Shown here: piece after piece, positions 33,132 through 42,092 of the stretch
Layout of the letters: every line of letters begins with the position of its first letter
Numbering within the stretch: position 1 is the first letter of the stretch
NCBI GenBank assembly: GCA_900079765.1
Contig: LT599017.1
Span: 2,821,766-2,885,765, forward strand
Reading direction: 5' to 3'
DNA: 64,000 nucleotides
Origin: an uncultured Eubacteriales bacterium
GTDB lineage: Bacteria > Bacillota > Clostridia > Oscillospirales > Oscillospiraceae
Translations under genes and position numbers: made by a program
Notes under the pieces: model-generated
The model's database searches: none
The model's input: only the letters and a program-made list of their open reading frames with translations
What the model was told of the DNA's origin: nothing

Positions 33132-34247
33132 ATGTCGAAAAAGCACGCCATCTTCATTACCGCCCTGTTCTGCTCCTTTCTCGGGGTGTTCCTGGCGGCA
33201 GGGGTCCTCTCCCCCGACCGGGTGCAGTCCGGGCGTGAGGTACTCCACCAGCTGCCCAAGCCCACGGTGGAATCCGTGTTCAGTGGCGAATTTATGACCG
33301 ACTTTGAAGCATACTGCAACGACCAGTTCTTTGGCCGGGACACTTGGGTGAGCATGAAGGCCTCCGCCGAGCAGGCGGTGGGCAAGCGTGAAAACAACAA
33401 CGTCTACCTCTGTGCGAAAGACACCCTTATCACTCGGTTCGACGCCCCCGACCAGAATCGGGTGGATAGCAACACGGACTACGTAAACCAGTTTGTAGCG
33501 AACGCCGGCGTGCCCGTCTACTTCTCCCTCATCCCCGGCCAGGCCGAGATCTGGGCTGACCGGCTTCCCGACGGCGCTCCCAACGCCGACCAGAAGGCCA
33601 TTATCAATGGTGTCTACGGCAGCTCCGATGCCGTCTGTTATGACAGCTACCAGTCCCTCTGGGACCACCGGGACGAGTACCTCTACTACCGCACGGACCA
33701 CCACTGGACCAGCCTGGGCGCGTATTATGGGTACGTCTCCCTGATGGATGCCCTGGGGATGGAGGCGGTGCCGCTGGAGCGCTACACCAAAAGCGTGGTG
33801 TCCGAGGACTTCTACGGCACCACCTTCTCTACCTCCGGTATCCGCAGCATCAAGCCCGACTCTATCTGGACCTATGTACCCGATGACGGTCTCCAGGTGA
33901 CCAGTTACTTCTCCACCGCGCCCGAAGAGGGCAGCCTCTATAACCCCTCCGCGCTTAAGGGCATTGACCAGTACACCTATTTCATGGGTGGTAACCAGGT
34001 GCTCTCCATCATCAAGAATCCCAACGTCCAGGGTCCCAAGCTCCTCATCCTCCGGGACTCCTATGCAGACAGCATGGTACCCTTCCTTACCAAGCACTTT
34101 TCGGAGATTCATATGGTGGACCTGCGCTACAACCGCACCAGCGTACCGGCCTACATCAAGGAGGCGGGCATTGACATGGCCCTGGTGCTCTACAGCGTGC
34201 CCAACTATGTCACCGATACGAATTTCTTCACCCTGCGGCAGAAATAA
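33132..34247 (+). CDS. DHHW/AlgJ-like exported acetyltransferase partner, copy 1
   Basis: 371 residues. One N-terminal membrane anchor (IFITALFCSFLGVFLAAGVL) precedes an extracytoplasmic SGNH-like domain. The signature is YYRTDHHWTSLGAYYGY, and LLILRDSYADSMVPFL carries the nucleophile-type Ser. Proteins of this family receive acetyl groups from the MBOAT partner and place them on polysaccharide. Twelve bases after the MBOAT gene, with its own GGGAGG; the pair is one unit. Confidence 0.85.
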   Translation: MSKKHAIFITALFCSFLGVFLAAGVLSPDRVQSGREVLHQLPKPTVESVFSGEFMTDFEAYCNDQFFGRDTWVSMKASAEQAVGKRENNNVYLCAKDTLITRFDAPDQNRVDSNTDYVNQFVANAGVPVYFSLIPGQAEIWADRLPDGAPNADQKAIINGVYGSSDAVCYDSYQSLWDHRDEYLYYRTDHHWTSLGAYYGYVSLMDALGMEAVPLERYTKSVVSEDFYGTTFSTSGIRSIKPDSIWTYVPDDGLQVTSYFSTAPEEGSLYNPSALKGIDQYTYFMGGNQVLSIIKNPNVQGPKLLILRDSYADSMVPFLTKHFSEIHMVDLRYNRTSVPAYIKEAGIDMALVLYSVPNYVTDTNFFTLRQK

Positions 34248-34255
34248 CTTTCCCA

Positions 34256-34286
34256 AAGGCGCCAACGAGAGAGGTTGGCGCCTTTC
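34256..34286 (+). terminator. Intrinsic terminator after the first DHHW gene
   Basis: A 12-bp stem (AAAGGCGCCAAC and complement) around GAGAGAG, followed by CTTTGT. Confidence 0.8.
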
Positions 34287-34301
34287 TTTGTCAAACTTTC
34301 T

Positions 34302-34330
34302 TGCGCTCAGCCGGGCCTTATGCTAAAATA
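34302..34330 (+). promoter_or_regulatory. Promoter of the YheO-like regulator operon
   Basis: TTGCGC, 17 bases, TAAAAT with a TGn extended -10, 43 bases before the GTG start. Confidence 0.65.
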
Positions 34331-34373
34331 TTCATTATCTCATCATCTTGTGATTTGACGGAGGGAGCTTGCT

Positions 34374-35015
34374 GTGACGCGGGACGAGGCATTTGAATTT
34401 CTGGACCGGACGGCCAGGGGCATCGCCGAGATGTTCGGCTCCTCCTGCGAGACGCTGGTACACGACATGGGAAACCCCACCCACCCCATCCTTGCCATCT
34501 ACAACGGCCAGATTTCGGGCCGGAGCGTGGGTTCCACCATGGACATTTTGGGGACTGACCTCGCCCTGGACGAGACGGCGCTGGTGACCGACTTTGTCAA
34601 CCTTTACGCCACCACCCCGGCGGGCCAGCAGATCAAGAGCAGCACCTTCCATCTCATCGGGGAGGACTATAACCTCGCCCTGGGCATCAACTTTGACTAC
34701 ACTTCCCTGGTGTACGCAAACCGTATCCTGGTGGACCTGATGAGCGCCGACGCCGACCTGCAGAGCGCCATGTGGAAGGGCGGGGACAGTCAGCTGGCCG
34801 CCATCTACGACGAGTGCGTGGCCGCAGTGGGCAAGCCCGTCAGCGCACTCACCAAGAGGGATCGGCTAAAGATCATCGCTCTTTTGGATCAGAAAAACGC
34901 CTTCTCATTCCGCAAGTCGGTGCCCTATGTGGCAAAGCACCTCCAGGTCTCCCGGTACACGGTGTACAAGTACCTGGGTGAGCTGGCTGAGGGCGGCGGA
35001 GAGGTAAACGAATAG
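34374..35015 (+). CDS. YheO-like PAS/helix-turn-helix transcriptional regulator
   Basis: 213 residues. The YheO-type PAS domain (about 1-120) has SSCETLVHDMG, HPILAIYNGQISGRSVG and YNLALGINFDYT. The C-terminal helix-turn-helix is VPYVAKHLQVSRYTVYKYLGEL. The start is GTG 34374 after GGAGGGAG. The dipeptidase gene follows 11 bases later, so it probably regulates its own peptidase operon. The ligand of this family is not firmly known. Confidence 0.85.
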   Translation: MTRDEAFEFLDRTARGIAEMFGSSCETLVHDMGNPTHPILAIYNGQISGRSVGSTMDILGTDLALDETALVTDFVNLYATTPAGQQIKSSTFHLIGEDYNLALGINFDYTSLVYANRILVDLMSADADLQSAMWKGGDSQLAAIYDECVAAVGKPVSALTKRDRLKIIALLDQKNAFSFRKSVPYVAKHLQVSRYTVYKYLGELAEGGGEVNE

Positions 35016-35026
35016 GAGAGACCATT

Positions 35027-36439
35027 ATGTACAAGGATCAAATTAACGCATATTTTGATGACCCCGCTCACCAGCGCGCGCTGGTGGATGCCGTGTGCCG
35101 CCTGGTCTCCGTCCGCAGTGTGCGGGAGGAGGCAAAGCCCGGTATGCCCTACGGGGAAGGCCCAGCCAAGGCCCTGGCCGAGGGGCTGACTCTCTGCGGT
35201 GAACTGGGTTTCACCACCGCCAACGTAGACAACTATGTCGGCACTGCCGACTTAAACGACAAGGAGACCCTTCTCCATGTCCTGGGTCACCTGGATGTGG
35301 TGGGCGAGGGCAAAGGCTGGAGCAGCGACCCTTACAGCCCCGTAGAGCGGGACGGGATGCTTTATGGCCGGGGCGTAGCCGACGACAAGGGTCCAGTGGT
35401 GGCCGCGCTTTTCGGCATGAAATGCGTTAAGGACTTAGGCCTTCCGCTTAAGTACAATGTAAAGCTCATCATGGGTACCGACGAGGAGTCCGGCTCCTCC
35501 GACATCGCCTACTACTACTCCAAACACCCCTTTGCCCCCCACGCCTTCACCCCCGACGCGGACTTTCCTCTCATCAACATCGAAAAGGGGCATTACCATC
35601 CCGACTTCGGCGGTAGCTGGACCGCGTCTGGCGCCCTGCCCCGGGTGAGCGCCCTGACAGGTGGTTTCCGCACCAACGTCGTACCCCCGGAGGCCCAGGC
35701 CACCGTGCTGGGGCTGGGCCGCAGCCAGGTAGAGACGCTGGCCGCCGAGACGGCCGCCGCCACCGGAGCTGCTTTCACCCTGACGGAGGAGGGAAACGCC
35801 CTGCGTATCCTCTGCGGGGGCAAGAACGCCCACGCCGCCAGCCCGGACGACGGGAACAACGCCATCACTGCCCTGCTCACCCTCCTGGCCCGGCTGCCCT
35901 TTGCAGACTGCGGCTGCACAAAGGCTATCGCCGCCATGCACACACTCTTCCCCCACGGGGACACCCTGGGCAAGGCCCTGGGCATCTCCCAGTCCGATGC
36001 CGAGAGCGGCGAACTGACCCTGAACCTGGCCCTGATGACCCTTACCGAGACCGGCTTTACCGCTAAGTTCGACGTGCGCTACCCCATCGCTTCCAACGAG
36101 GAAAATTGCAAGCGGGCGGCCGAGGCCTCCTTTGCCAGATACGGCATCTCCGTCCTGGGGGACGACGGTATGACCCCCGTCCACTGCGTCCCCTCCGACT
36201 CGCCCTTTGTCAAAACTCTCCTCAAATGCTATGAAGCCTACACCGGCGAGACCAACTCCCAGCCCATCGCTATCGGTGGGGGCACCTATGTCCATGACAT
36301 CCCTGGCGGCGTGGCCTTCGGCTGCGTCATGCCCGGTTTTGACCCCCAGATGCACGGCCCGGACGAGCGCACCCGCATTGCCGACCTGATCACCTCCGGC
36401 AAGATTTTTGCCCAGGCCATCGCTGACCTGTGCGGATAA
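35027..36439 (+). CDS. M20-family dipeptidase (PepV/Sapep-like)
   Basis: A 470-residue di-zinc peptidase. Metal ligands are visible in LLHVLGHLDVVGEG (His and Asp), GRGVADDKGP (bridging Asp) and MGTDEESGSSD (catalytic Glu and ligand), with a late His in GGTYVHDIPG. A lid domain lies between. PepV-type enzymes cleave dipeptides with broad specificity in the cytoplasm. Length fits the Xaa-His/Sapep group rather than the shorter carboxypeptidases. Confidence 0.9.
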   Translation: MYKDQINAYFDDPAHQRALVDAVCRLVSVRSVREEAKPGMPYGEGPAKALAEGLTLCGELGFTTANVDNYVGTADLNDKETLLHVLGHLDVVGEGKGWSSDPYSPVERDGMLYGRGVADDKGPVVAALFGMKCVKDLGLPLKYNVKLIMGTDEESGSSDIAYYYSKHPFAPHAFTPDADFPLINIEKGHYHPDFGGSWTASGALPRVSALTGGFRTNVVPPEAQATVLGLGRSQVETLAAETAAATGAAFTLTEEGNALRILCGGKNAHAASPDDGNNAITALLTLLARLPFADCGCTKAIAAMHTLFPHGDTLGKALGISQSDAESGELTLNLALMTLTETGFTAKFDVRYPIASNEENCKRAAEASFARYGISVLGDDGMTPVHCVPSDSPFVKTLLKCYEAYTGETNSQPIAIGGGTYVHDIPGGVAFGCVMPGFDPQMHGPDERTRIADLITSGKIFAQAIADLCG

Positions 36440-36473
36440 AGAGAGACATAAAACCGAAAGGGGAACCACTTTC

Positions 36474-37196
36474 ATGAAAAAGCGCCGCCACACCCCGGCC
36501 GTTCTCACCCTCGTGCTGGCGATGTTCCTGTCCCTGACTGCCTGCAGCACCTTGAATACCAGCCTGAGCGACCTGGCTAGCCGCAGGTTCGACGCTGCCG
36601 CCTACATACAGGGCCAGCTGGACGAAATCTATTTGGGCAAGTTTGACCCCGACTATCTGGAAATGGTGGGCATTACCGAGAGCGAGGCGCGGCAAGTCTA
36701 TGAGGACGGCATGGATGTGGAGGTGGAGGCCTTTATCCAGACCTTCGCCATCGAATTCCCTACCGATGACTTTAAGGAGCGGATGGCACTGCTCTACCGG
36801 AGCCTGTACGCATACTCGGACTACACTGTCGTCTCCGCTGCCCGGCAGGACGACGGGTCTTACAGCGTAAAGGTCTCCGTCCGCCCACTGGACACCATCC
36901 AGCTCCTGTACGACGCCTTCCCCGATTTCCAAGAGGAGTTCCAGGCCAAGTATAGCGATGTGGACACCGACGCTATGAGCGACGAGGAGTTCAACGACTG
37001 GTATGAGAACATCTACGACCTCGACTACCAGAACAGCCTGGCCGACCTCTTTGAGGAGACGATCCCCAAAACCGGCACTCTGGAGGAGAAGTCCATCGCC
37101 GTCCAGATTGAGAAGGATGACGAAGACTACTATGTTATGAACGACGAGAGCTTCTCGAACCTCGACGCGCTGATCATCGACTACGTCTATAGCTAA
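36474..37196 (+). CDS. Predicted lipoprotein, DUF-type, function unknown
   Basis: 240 residues. The signal ends in the lipobox SLTACS, so it is tethered outside the membrane. The rest is acidic and helical (FDAAAYIQGQLDEIYLGKFD, ITESEARQVYEDGM, YSVKVSVRPLDTIQ). I know similar lipoproteins from clostridia but no function. ATG 36474 follows GAAAGGGG; the frame goes 22 codons further into the dipeptidase gene, which I reject. A terminator follows. Confidence 0.75.
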   Translation: MKKRRHTPAVLTLVLAMFLSLTACSTLNTSLSDLASRRFDAAAYIQGQLDEIYLGKFDPDYLEMVGITESEARQVYEDGMDVEVEAFIQTFAIEFPTDDFKERMALLYRSLYAYSDYTVVSAARQDDGSYSVKVSVRPLDTIQLLYDAFPDFQEEFQAKYSDVDTDAMSDEEFNDWYENIYDLDYQNSLADLFEETIPKTGTLEEKSIAVQIEKDDEDYYVMNDESFSNLDALIIDYVYS

Positions 37197-37228
37197 GCCG
37201 CGGAGTCGGCTTTGGCGCAAAACATTAA

Positions 37229-37282
37229 CCCCTAAGGTTATCCGGCGGCCCGCGCCGACGGCTGACCTTAGGGGCTTTTTTT
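37229..37282 (+). terminator. Intrinsic terminator after the lipoprotein gene
   Basis: CCCCTAAGGT pairs with ACCTTAGGGG across a GC-rich loop and is followed by seven T. Confidence 0.9.
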
Positions 37283-37340
37283 GTAAAAAATCCCACCCCG
37301 TGCCCCTTCCTCTGTGAAAAAATTGGGCTTCTCCTGCACT

Positions 37341-37362
37341 TAGCATACTTTTTGCATAAGGC
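37341..37362 (+). promoter_or_regulatory. Candidate regulator site or sigma-54-like promoter upstream of HPr
   Basis: The 264-base gap before the HPr gene contains TAGCATACTTTTTGCAT at 37341-37357. It resembles a similar run upstream of EIIA (TAG at 41958, then TTTTTGCAC). The spacing also fits a -24/-12 promoter, but the invariant GG is AG here and no sigma-54 activator is encoded nearby, so a PRD-regulator site is at least as likely. Confidence 0.3.
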
Positions 37363-37460
37363 TCAGTTTTTTTTACGCACGTTTTTGGTAATGTTCAACA
37401 CATCACGCTTTATGTTAAGATGAGGGCAATTCAAAGTACGGAACAAAAAGGGGAATACTT

Positions 37461-37721
37461 ATGTATACACAGCGTATCGTCATCCAAAACAAAACCGGCC
37501 TTCACGCCCGCCCGGCCTCCATGCTGCTGGAGCTGGCCCAGCAGTTTGAAAGCGAGGTCATGCTCTTTACCGAGGACGAGGAAATCAACGCCAAGAGCAT
37601 CATCAGCATCCTGGCGGGGGGTATCACCGCGGGCACCGAGGTACGGCTGGAAATCGAGGGTAGGGACGAGAATCAGGCAGGCAAAGCCATCTCCGACCTA
37701 CTGCATACGCTCCCTGATTAA
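37461..37721 (+). CDS. HPr-family phosphocarrier protein
   Basis: 86 residues. His15 in KTGLHARPAS is the site phosphorylated by Enzyme I, and Ser46 in NAKSIISIL is the site used by HPr kinase in Firmicutes. Both are intact, so this can be a full HPr. It heads the PTS island, 24 bases before the PRD regulator, and may serve this PTS specifically or the whole cell. Confidence 0.93.
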   Translation: MYTQRIVIQNKTGLHARPASMLLELAQQFESEVMLFTEDEEINAKSIISILAGGITAGTEVRLEIEGRDENQAGKAISDLLHTLPD

Positions 37722-37745
37722 GGGGCGGGAAACGGAGGAAATCAA

Positions 37746-39818
37746 TTGGAACTGAAAAGCCGGCAGACTTATATTCTGCGCAGTCTTTTGGGTACAGACC
37801 AGGGCGTCTCCTCCACGCAGTTTCTGCACCAGCTGGACATCGCCAAGCGCACCCTATATTACGACGTGGAGAAAATTAACGACTGGCTTTCCCATTACAG
37901 CATGGGCAGGGTGGTCATCAGCGGGCAGTCCCTCCGGGCGGAGATTTTTGATCGGGCCGCGCTGGACCGCCAGCTCAAACGAAACAGCAGCTACTTCTTC
38001 TCGGTGGCGGAGCGCCGCGCCATGGGTATCCTCTACATCTCCCTGTCCAGCGAGGTCGTGACCATCAGCAGTCTCATGGAATATTTCGAGGTGAGCAAAA
38101 ACACTGCACTCAGCGATATCAAGATGATCCGCGAGGAGCTGGAGGAGCGGGGACTCGCCCTCCACAGCGCCATCAAGGTGGGCTATCAGATTCTGGGGGA
38201 GGAAGCCGTCATCCGCAAGCTGATCTGGGCGCAACTGCGCAAGCTCAACAATCCGGAAGGCACGGCGGCGGTGAAAAACTTCCTCCAGCGCAGCATGGTG
38301 ACCCTCACGGGGAACGACATCGACTTTCTGGAGCTATGCCGCTGTCTCATCAAGCAGTACGAAGCCGACATCGAAGGCGACTGTTTCCTGGACGTATCGG
38401 GGTTTGAGAGCATGATGATCCAGGCCTCCTGGATCCGAAGCCGTAAGGGCCGGGAAATCAATATGAGCAGCGACGAGCAATTCGCCCTTATGAAGACCCT
38501 GTCCTACCGCTCGGTGGCGTTTTCCGCTCAAAAACTAGGTATTCTTGGTATGGGTATTTCCCCCATGGAGACCTACTATATCACCTCCCTCTTCCTTGGC
38601 ATCCAGACCACCGGTTTCACCTCCCAGGAGGAGGAAAACAGCTACATCGCCACCCTGGCGGAACAGCTGATCTACAATTTCGAGCGCATTGCCTGTATTT
38701 CCTTCCCCAACCGGGAGCGGCTCCACGGCCAGCTCACCCACCATATCCGCCCTATGTACTACCGGCTCAAGTACGGCATCCTCACCAAAAACCCGCTGGC
38801 AAAGGACATCATGCACATGTACCCGGTGGTCTATGACTTCACCCGCCGGGCCATGAAGGAGATCGACACCATTCTCCTCACCGATATCTCCGAGGATGAG
38901 CTTGCCTATCTGTGCGTTTACTTCGCCAGCAACCTGAGCGAGAAGTTCATCTCCCAAGGGGACAGCGGCAGCGCGGAGGAGGTACTCATCATCGGGCCGG
39001 AGAACATGGCCACCGCCACTTTGGTGAAGGAACAGCTCCAGGACCTCTTCGGTATGGCGTTTCGATACAGCGTCATCACGGCGGACCGCCTGCGCAAGTG
39101 GGAGCTGGAGGACTATGCCCTCATCGTCTCCCTGGTGCCCCTGGATCGGCTTTTACGGTGTGAGCGAATGGTGAACACCGGCCCCATCCTCACCGAGCGC
39201 GACCAGCGCAGAATTCTGGACATTCTGCGTGATAATCGCACCGTCGCCCGGCACGATGCACTGATCCGGGACATCATCCGCCTTGCGGAGGCCGACCTGG
39301 AGGGAAGTCTCCAGGCCGAAAAGCTCTACTTCGACCTCTTCCGTTACTTTGAACAGCGCGAAGGAGGCGGAATGGGAGAGCGCACCTCCGAGACCTTCCT
39401 CGAAAAGGTGCGGCGTGAAAACGTGGTGTCCCTTCCCGCTGGTACCTCCTGGAGTGACGCGGTGCTGCAGGGCGCGGCCAGCCTCCGGCAGGGGGGCGAC
39501 GGGCGCCTCGTATCGAAGATGCGCAATCTCCTCCAACACAAGAAGGTCCAGATGTACCGCGTTCACCCGGACGTGGTGCTGGTCCACTGCCCCATGCAGG
39601 GGGAGGTGGAAGGGCGGCTGGATGTACGCATTGTCCTGTCCCGGTCCGGAGTCTCCTGTCGGGACGGACGGAAGGCGAAGGTCGTCCTCTGCCTCTCCAC
39701 CGTGGACCGCTACACCCACTGGAACATGCTGCAGGAAATCTACCAGTATTTCAGTACGCCCAACCATGTAGACGGTGTGCTGGAGCTGTATAACGACGAA
39801 AGGATGACCGGCCAATGA
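37746..39818 (+). CDS. PRD-containing PTS transcriptional regulator (MtlR/BglG-type activator)
   Basis: 690 residues from a TTG start after GGAGGAA. Two N-terminal helix-turn-helix regions (STQFLHQLDIAKRTLYYDVEK; SLMEYFEVSKNTALSDIKMI), PRD modules (the second is clear: LTHHIRPMYYRLKYGI and ISEDELAYLCVYFASNL), an EIIB-like domain (VLIIGPENMATATLVKEQL) and a C-terminal EIIA-like domain (about 540-690). Phosphorylation of PRD and EIIA-like His by HPr and EII reports substrate flux. No AAA+ domain, so it is not the LevR sigma-54 type. It overlaps the next gene by four bases. Confidence 0.9.
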   Translation: MELKSRQTYILRSLLGTDQGVSSTQFLHQLDIAKRTLYYDVEKINDWLSHYSMGRVVISGQSLRAEIFDRAALDRQLKRNSSYFFSVAERRAMGILYISLSSEVVTISSLMEYFEVSKNTALSDIKMIREELEERGLALHSAIKVGYQILGEEAVIRKLIWAQLRKLNNPEGTAAVKNFLQRSMVTLTGNDIDFLELCRCLIKQYEADIEGDCFLDVSGFESMMIQASWIRSRKGREINMSSDEQFALMKTLSYRSVAFSAQKLGILGMGISPMETYYITSLFLGIQTTGFTSQEEENSYIATLAEQLIYNFERIACISFPNRERLHGQLTHHIRPMYYRLKYGILTKNPLAKDIMHMYPVVYDFTRRAMKEIDTILLTDISEDELAYLCVYFASNLSEKFISQGDSGSAEEVLIIGPENMATATLVKEQLQDLFGMAFRYSVITADRLRKWELEDYALIVSLVPLDRLLRCERMVNTGPILTERDQRRILDILRDNRTVARHDALIRDIIRLAEADLEGSLQAEKLYFDLFRYFEQREGGGMGERTSETFLEKVRRENVVSLPAGTSWSDAVLQGAASLRQGGDGRLVSKMRNLLQHKKVQMYRVHPDVVLVHCPMQGEVEGRLDVRIVLSRSGVSCRDGRKAKVVLCLSTVDRYTHWNMLQEIYQYFSTPNHVDGVLELYNDERMTGQ

Positions 39819-41533
39819 AAGAAATCAGAGGATTGCCGGGGGCCAAGGGCAGGGCCCTGCACAAGGCCGTGGTGCTCACCAAGCGGAGCCCCCAGCCGGA
39901 GCGAAGGCCCGTGGCCGACCCGGAGGTCGAGATCGCCCGTTTCGAGGCCCTGCGCGCCGCCTACGCCGGGGAGCTGCGTGAGCTGCGGGAGAAGGCCCTT
40001 GCAAGCACGGGGCAGGAGGCCGCCGACATTATGAAGGCCTATGCCGACATTGCCGGCGACAACCTTTTCTTCAAAAAGCCCATCAAACTCGTCCGGGAAG
40101 AGGCGGTGGATGCGGGCTGGGCCGTGGCTCAGGAGCGGGACAGGGTATGCCGCAAGTTCGCCGCAATGGAAGATCCCTACATGAAAGCCAGGGCTGACGA
40201 CGTGCGCAACGTGTGTGATGAGCTGATCCGCCGTCTGGACGGTGAGGGGGCTCTCGCCGACGACGGGGAGGGCGCGGCCATTTTCGTAGCCGAAGACCTG
40301 ACCCCGGAGGACACCGTCCGGCTGGACAAGTCCCGTCTGGGCGGTTTCATCACTGAGCGCGGGGGCGTCACCTCCCACGCCGTCATTCTGGCGAAGACCC
40401 TGGGCATCCCAGCGGTGGTGGGCGCCGCGGGAATCCTGGAGGCCGTCCGCGCAGGGCAGGACATCTACCTCAACGGGGACGATGGGTTCGCCCTTGTAGA
40501 CCCGGACGCCGACGCGGTGGCCGAGTTTACCCGCGCCAGCGCCGCGCAGGAGACCGTCCGCGCCCGCTGGCGTGAGGCGGCAGCCAAGCCCGCCGTGACT
40601 CCGGACGGTCACACCGTGTCCGTCTGCATCAACTCCGGCGACACCGACAGCCTAAAGGGCTTCCGGGCCGACCTATGCGACGGGGTGGGTCTCTTCCGCA
40701 CCGAGTTTCTCTTCATGGACCAGGACGACTACCCCTCCGAGGAGCTCCAGTACCGGGCCTACCGCGCCGTGGCCGAGGCCGCCGCGGGGAAAGAGGTCAT
40801 CATCCGCACCCTGGACATCGGCGGGGACAAGCAGCTCGGCTACATGGACCTACCCAAGGAGGCGAACCCCTTCCTGGGCTACCGTGCCATCCGCATCTGC
40901 CTGGACCGTGAGGAGGTCTTCCAGACCCAGCTCCGGGCCCTTCTCCGCGCCGCCCTCCACGGCTACGTCAAGATCATGTTCCCTATGATCGTCACCCTGG
41001 AAGAGCTGCGCGCCGCAAAGGCTGCCGTGGAGCGGGCCAGAGCCTCCCTCAAGGCTGAGGGCGTCCCCTGCGCAGACTATGTGCCCCTGGGCATTATGAT
41101 TGAGACGCCCGCGGCCGTGCTCCTGTCCGACGTGCTGGCGGAGGAGGCCGACTTTTTCTCTATCGGCACCAACGACCTCATCCAGTACACCACCGCCACC
41201 GACCGGATGAACGAGCGGGTGCAGTACCTCTACGACCCCTGCAACCTCTCGGTGCTCCGGGCCATCCACACCGTCATCCAGAACGGGCACCGGGCCGGCA
41301 TCCCCGTTGGCATGTGCGGCGAGGCGGCCTCGGACGAGCGCCTTCTCCCCCTCCTCCTCGCCATGGGGCTGGACGAATTCTCCATGGTCCCCGCCCAGGT
41401 GGGCCGGGTGAAGCATTTCATCCAGAACACCGCGTTCGCCTCGCTAAATTGCCTCCCCGCAGAGGTTTTAGGCCAGCGTGAGATTGGGGAGGCAAAGCGT
41501 ATTCTGGCCCTGTATGAAAAGGAGGGACTATAA
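39815..41533 (+). CDS. ptsI: PTS Enzyme I (phosphoenolpyruvate-protein phosphotransferase), island copy
   Basis: A 572-residue enzyme that moves phosphate from PEP to HPr. The phosphohistidine is His188 in ERGGVTSHAVILA. The PEP-binding barrel shows GLFRTEFLFM, IRTLDIGGDKQL, GIMIETPAAVLLSD, IGTNDLIQYTTATDR and the catalytic Cys in VGMCGEAASD. Complete. It overlaps the regulator by ATGA, so it is expressed with HPr and the regulator. A second Enzyme I lies at 48500-50230. Confidence 0.95.
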   Translation: MKEIRGLPGAKGRALHKAVVLTKRSPQPERRPVADPEVEIARFEALRAAYAGELRELREKALASTGQEAADIMKAYADIAGDNLFFKKPIKLVREEAVDAGWAVAQERDRVCRKFAAMEDPYMKARADDVRNVCDELIRRLDGEGALADDGEGAAIFVAEDLTPEDTVRLDKSRLGGFITERGGVTSHAVILAKTLGIPAVVGAAGILEAVRAGQDIYLNGDDGFALVDPDADAVAEFTRASAAQETVRARWREAAAKPAVTPDGHTVSVCINSGDTDSLKGFRADLCDGVGLFRTEFLFMDQDDYPSEELQYRAYRAVAEAAAGKEVIIRTLDIGGDKQLGYMDLPKEANPFLGYRAIRICLDREEVFQTQLRALLRAALHGYVKIMFPMIVTLEELRAAKAAVERARASLKAEGVPCADYVPLGIMIETPAAVLLSDVLAEEADFFSIGTNDLIQYTTATDRMNERVQYLYDPCNLSVLRAIHTVIQNGHRAGIPVGMCGEAASDERLLPLLLAMGLDEFSMVPAQVGRVKHFIQNTAFASLNCLPAEVLGQREIGEAKRILALYEKEGL

Positions 41534-41928
41534 TGGCCGCTGAAAAATGCATCTACTGCTCCGCTCCCACCGATCGCAGAGACTACATCATCAACCCCAA
41601 GGCGCCCCACGAGCTCCCCTGCTGCAGTGAGGCGTGTTTCCACCATGCGAAAGCGTTCATCCGCTGGGATGAGAAATGGCGCCCCAAGTTCTACCTTGGC
41701 CTCTTCGCGCTTGTGGTAATCAATTTGTTCCTCTTCGGCCTCATGCCTGACGCCCGCTGGCGGTATCTCCCCATGCTGGGCATCGGTGTGCTGACGGCCG
41801 TCTTCCCCCTGGTCTTTGTCCGGTACGAGCGTTTTCAGGCCCTGGGCATCCGCCGCACCATAATGGTAGTACGGGTGCTGGCGGCAGCAGTGGCCCTCTT
41901 CGCCCTGGTCCTTACATTTACCGGTTGA
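41533..41928 (+). CDS. Small zinc-finger membrane protein of unknown function
   Basis: 131 residues. The N-terminal part has CIYC and, 24 or so residues later, CCSEAC, a four-Cys metal knot like TRASH/FmdB-type fingers. Three hydrophobic helices follow (FYLGLFALVVINLFLFGLM; YLPMLGIGVLTAVFPLVF; TIMVVRVLAAAVALFALVL). The ATG shares one base with the Enzyme I stop (TAATG), so it is translated with the PTS genes. I do not know its function. Confidence 0.75.
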   Translation: MAAEKCIYCSAPTDRRDYIINPKAPHELPCCSEACFHHAKAFIRWDEKWRPKFYLGLFALVVINLFLFGLMPDARWRYLPMLGIGVLTAVFPLVFVRYERFQALGIRRTIMVVRVLAAAVALFALVLTFTG

Positions 41929-41940
41929 GTCGGACGCATC

Positions 41941-41975
41941 GTGCAAAACTCACAATCTAGTCCTTATTTTTGCAC
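41941..41975 (+). promoter_or_regulatory. Inverted repeat upstream of the EIIABC operon, candidate operator
   Basis: GTGCAAAA (41941-41948) and TTTTGCAC (41968-41975) are perfect inverted half-sites 27 bases apart centre to centre, in the 164-base gap before EIIA. The right half shares TTTTTGCA with the site upstream of HPr. The PRD regulator is the obvious candidate to bind it. Confidence 0.45.
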
Positions 41976-42092
41976 ACGGTGCTGTGAATTTTCGCGAAAG
42001 AAGTTGGCCTTTTTTCCTTGAAAGACCTATGCTATCCTGAACATAGGAAGGGGTGCAGCCAGAGGCCCCGGACCGCCAAAGATGTTGGGAGC

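Noticed and set aside
32928-34265. 445-codon minus-strand open frame
   Set aside because: Shadow of the MBOAT/DHHW genes; no recognisable domain and no ribosome site.
35435-36550. 371-codon minus-strand open frame
   Set aside because: Shadow of the dipeptidase.
42001-42025. TTGGCC..TTGAAA before EIIA as a sigma-54 promoter
   Set aside because: The GG-to-GC spacing does not fit -24/-12 and the GC element is absent.
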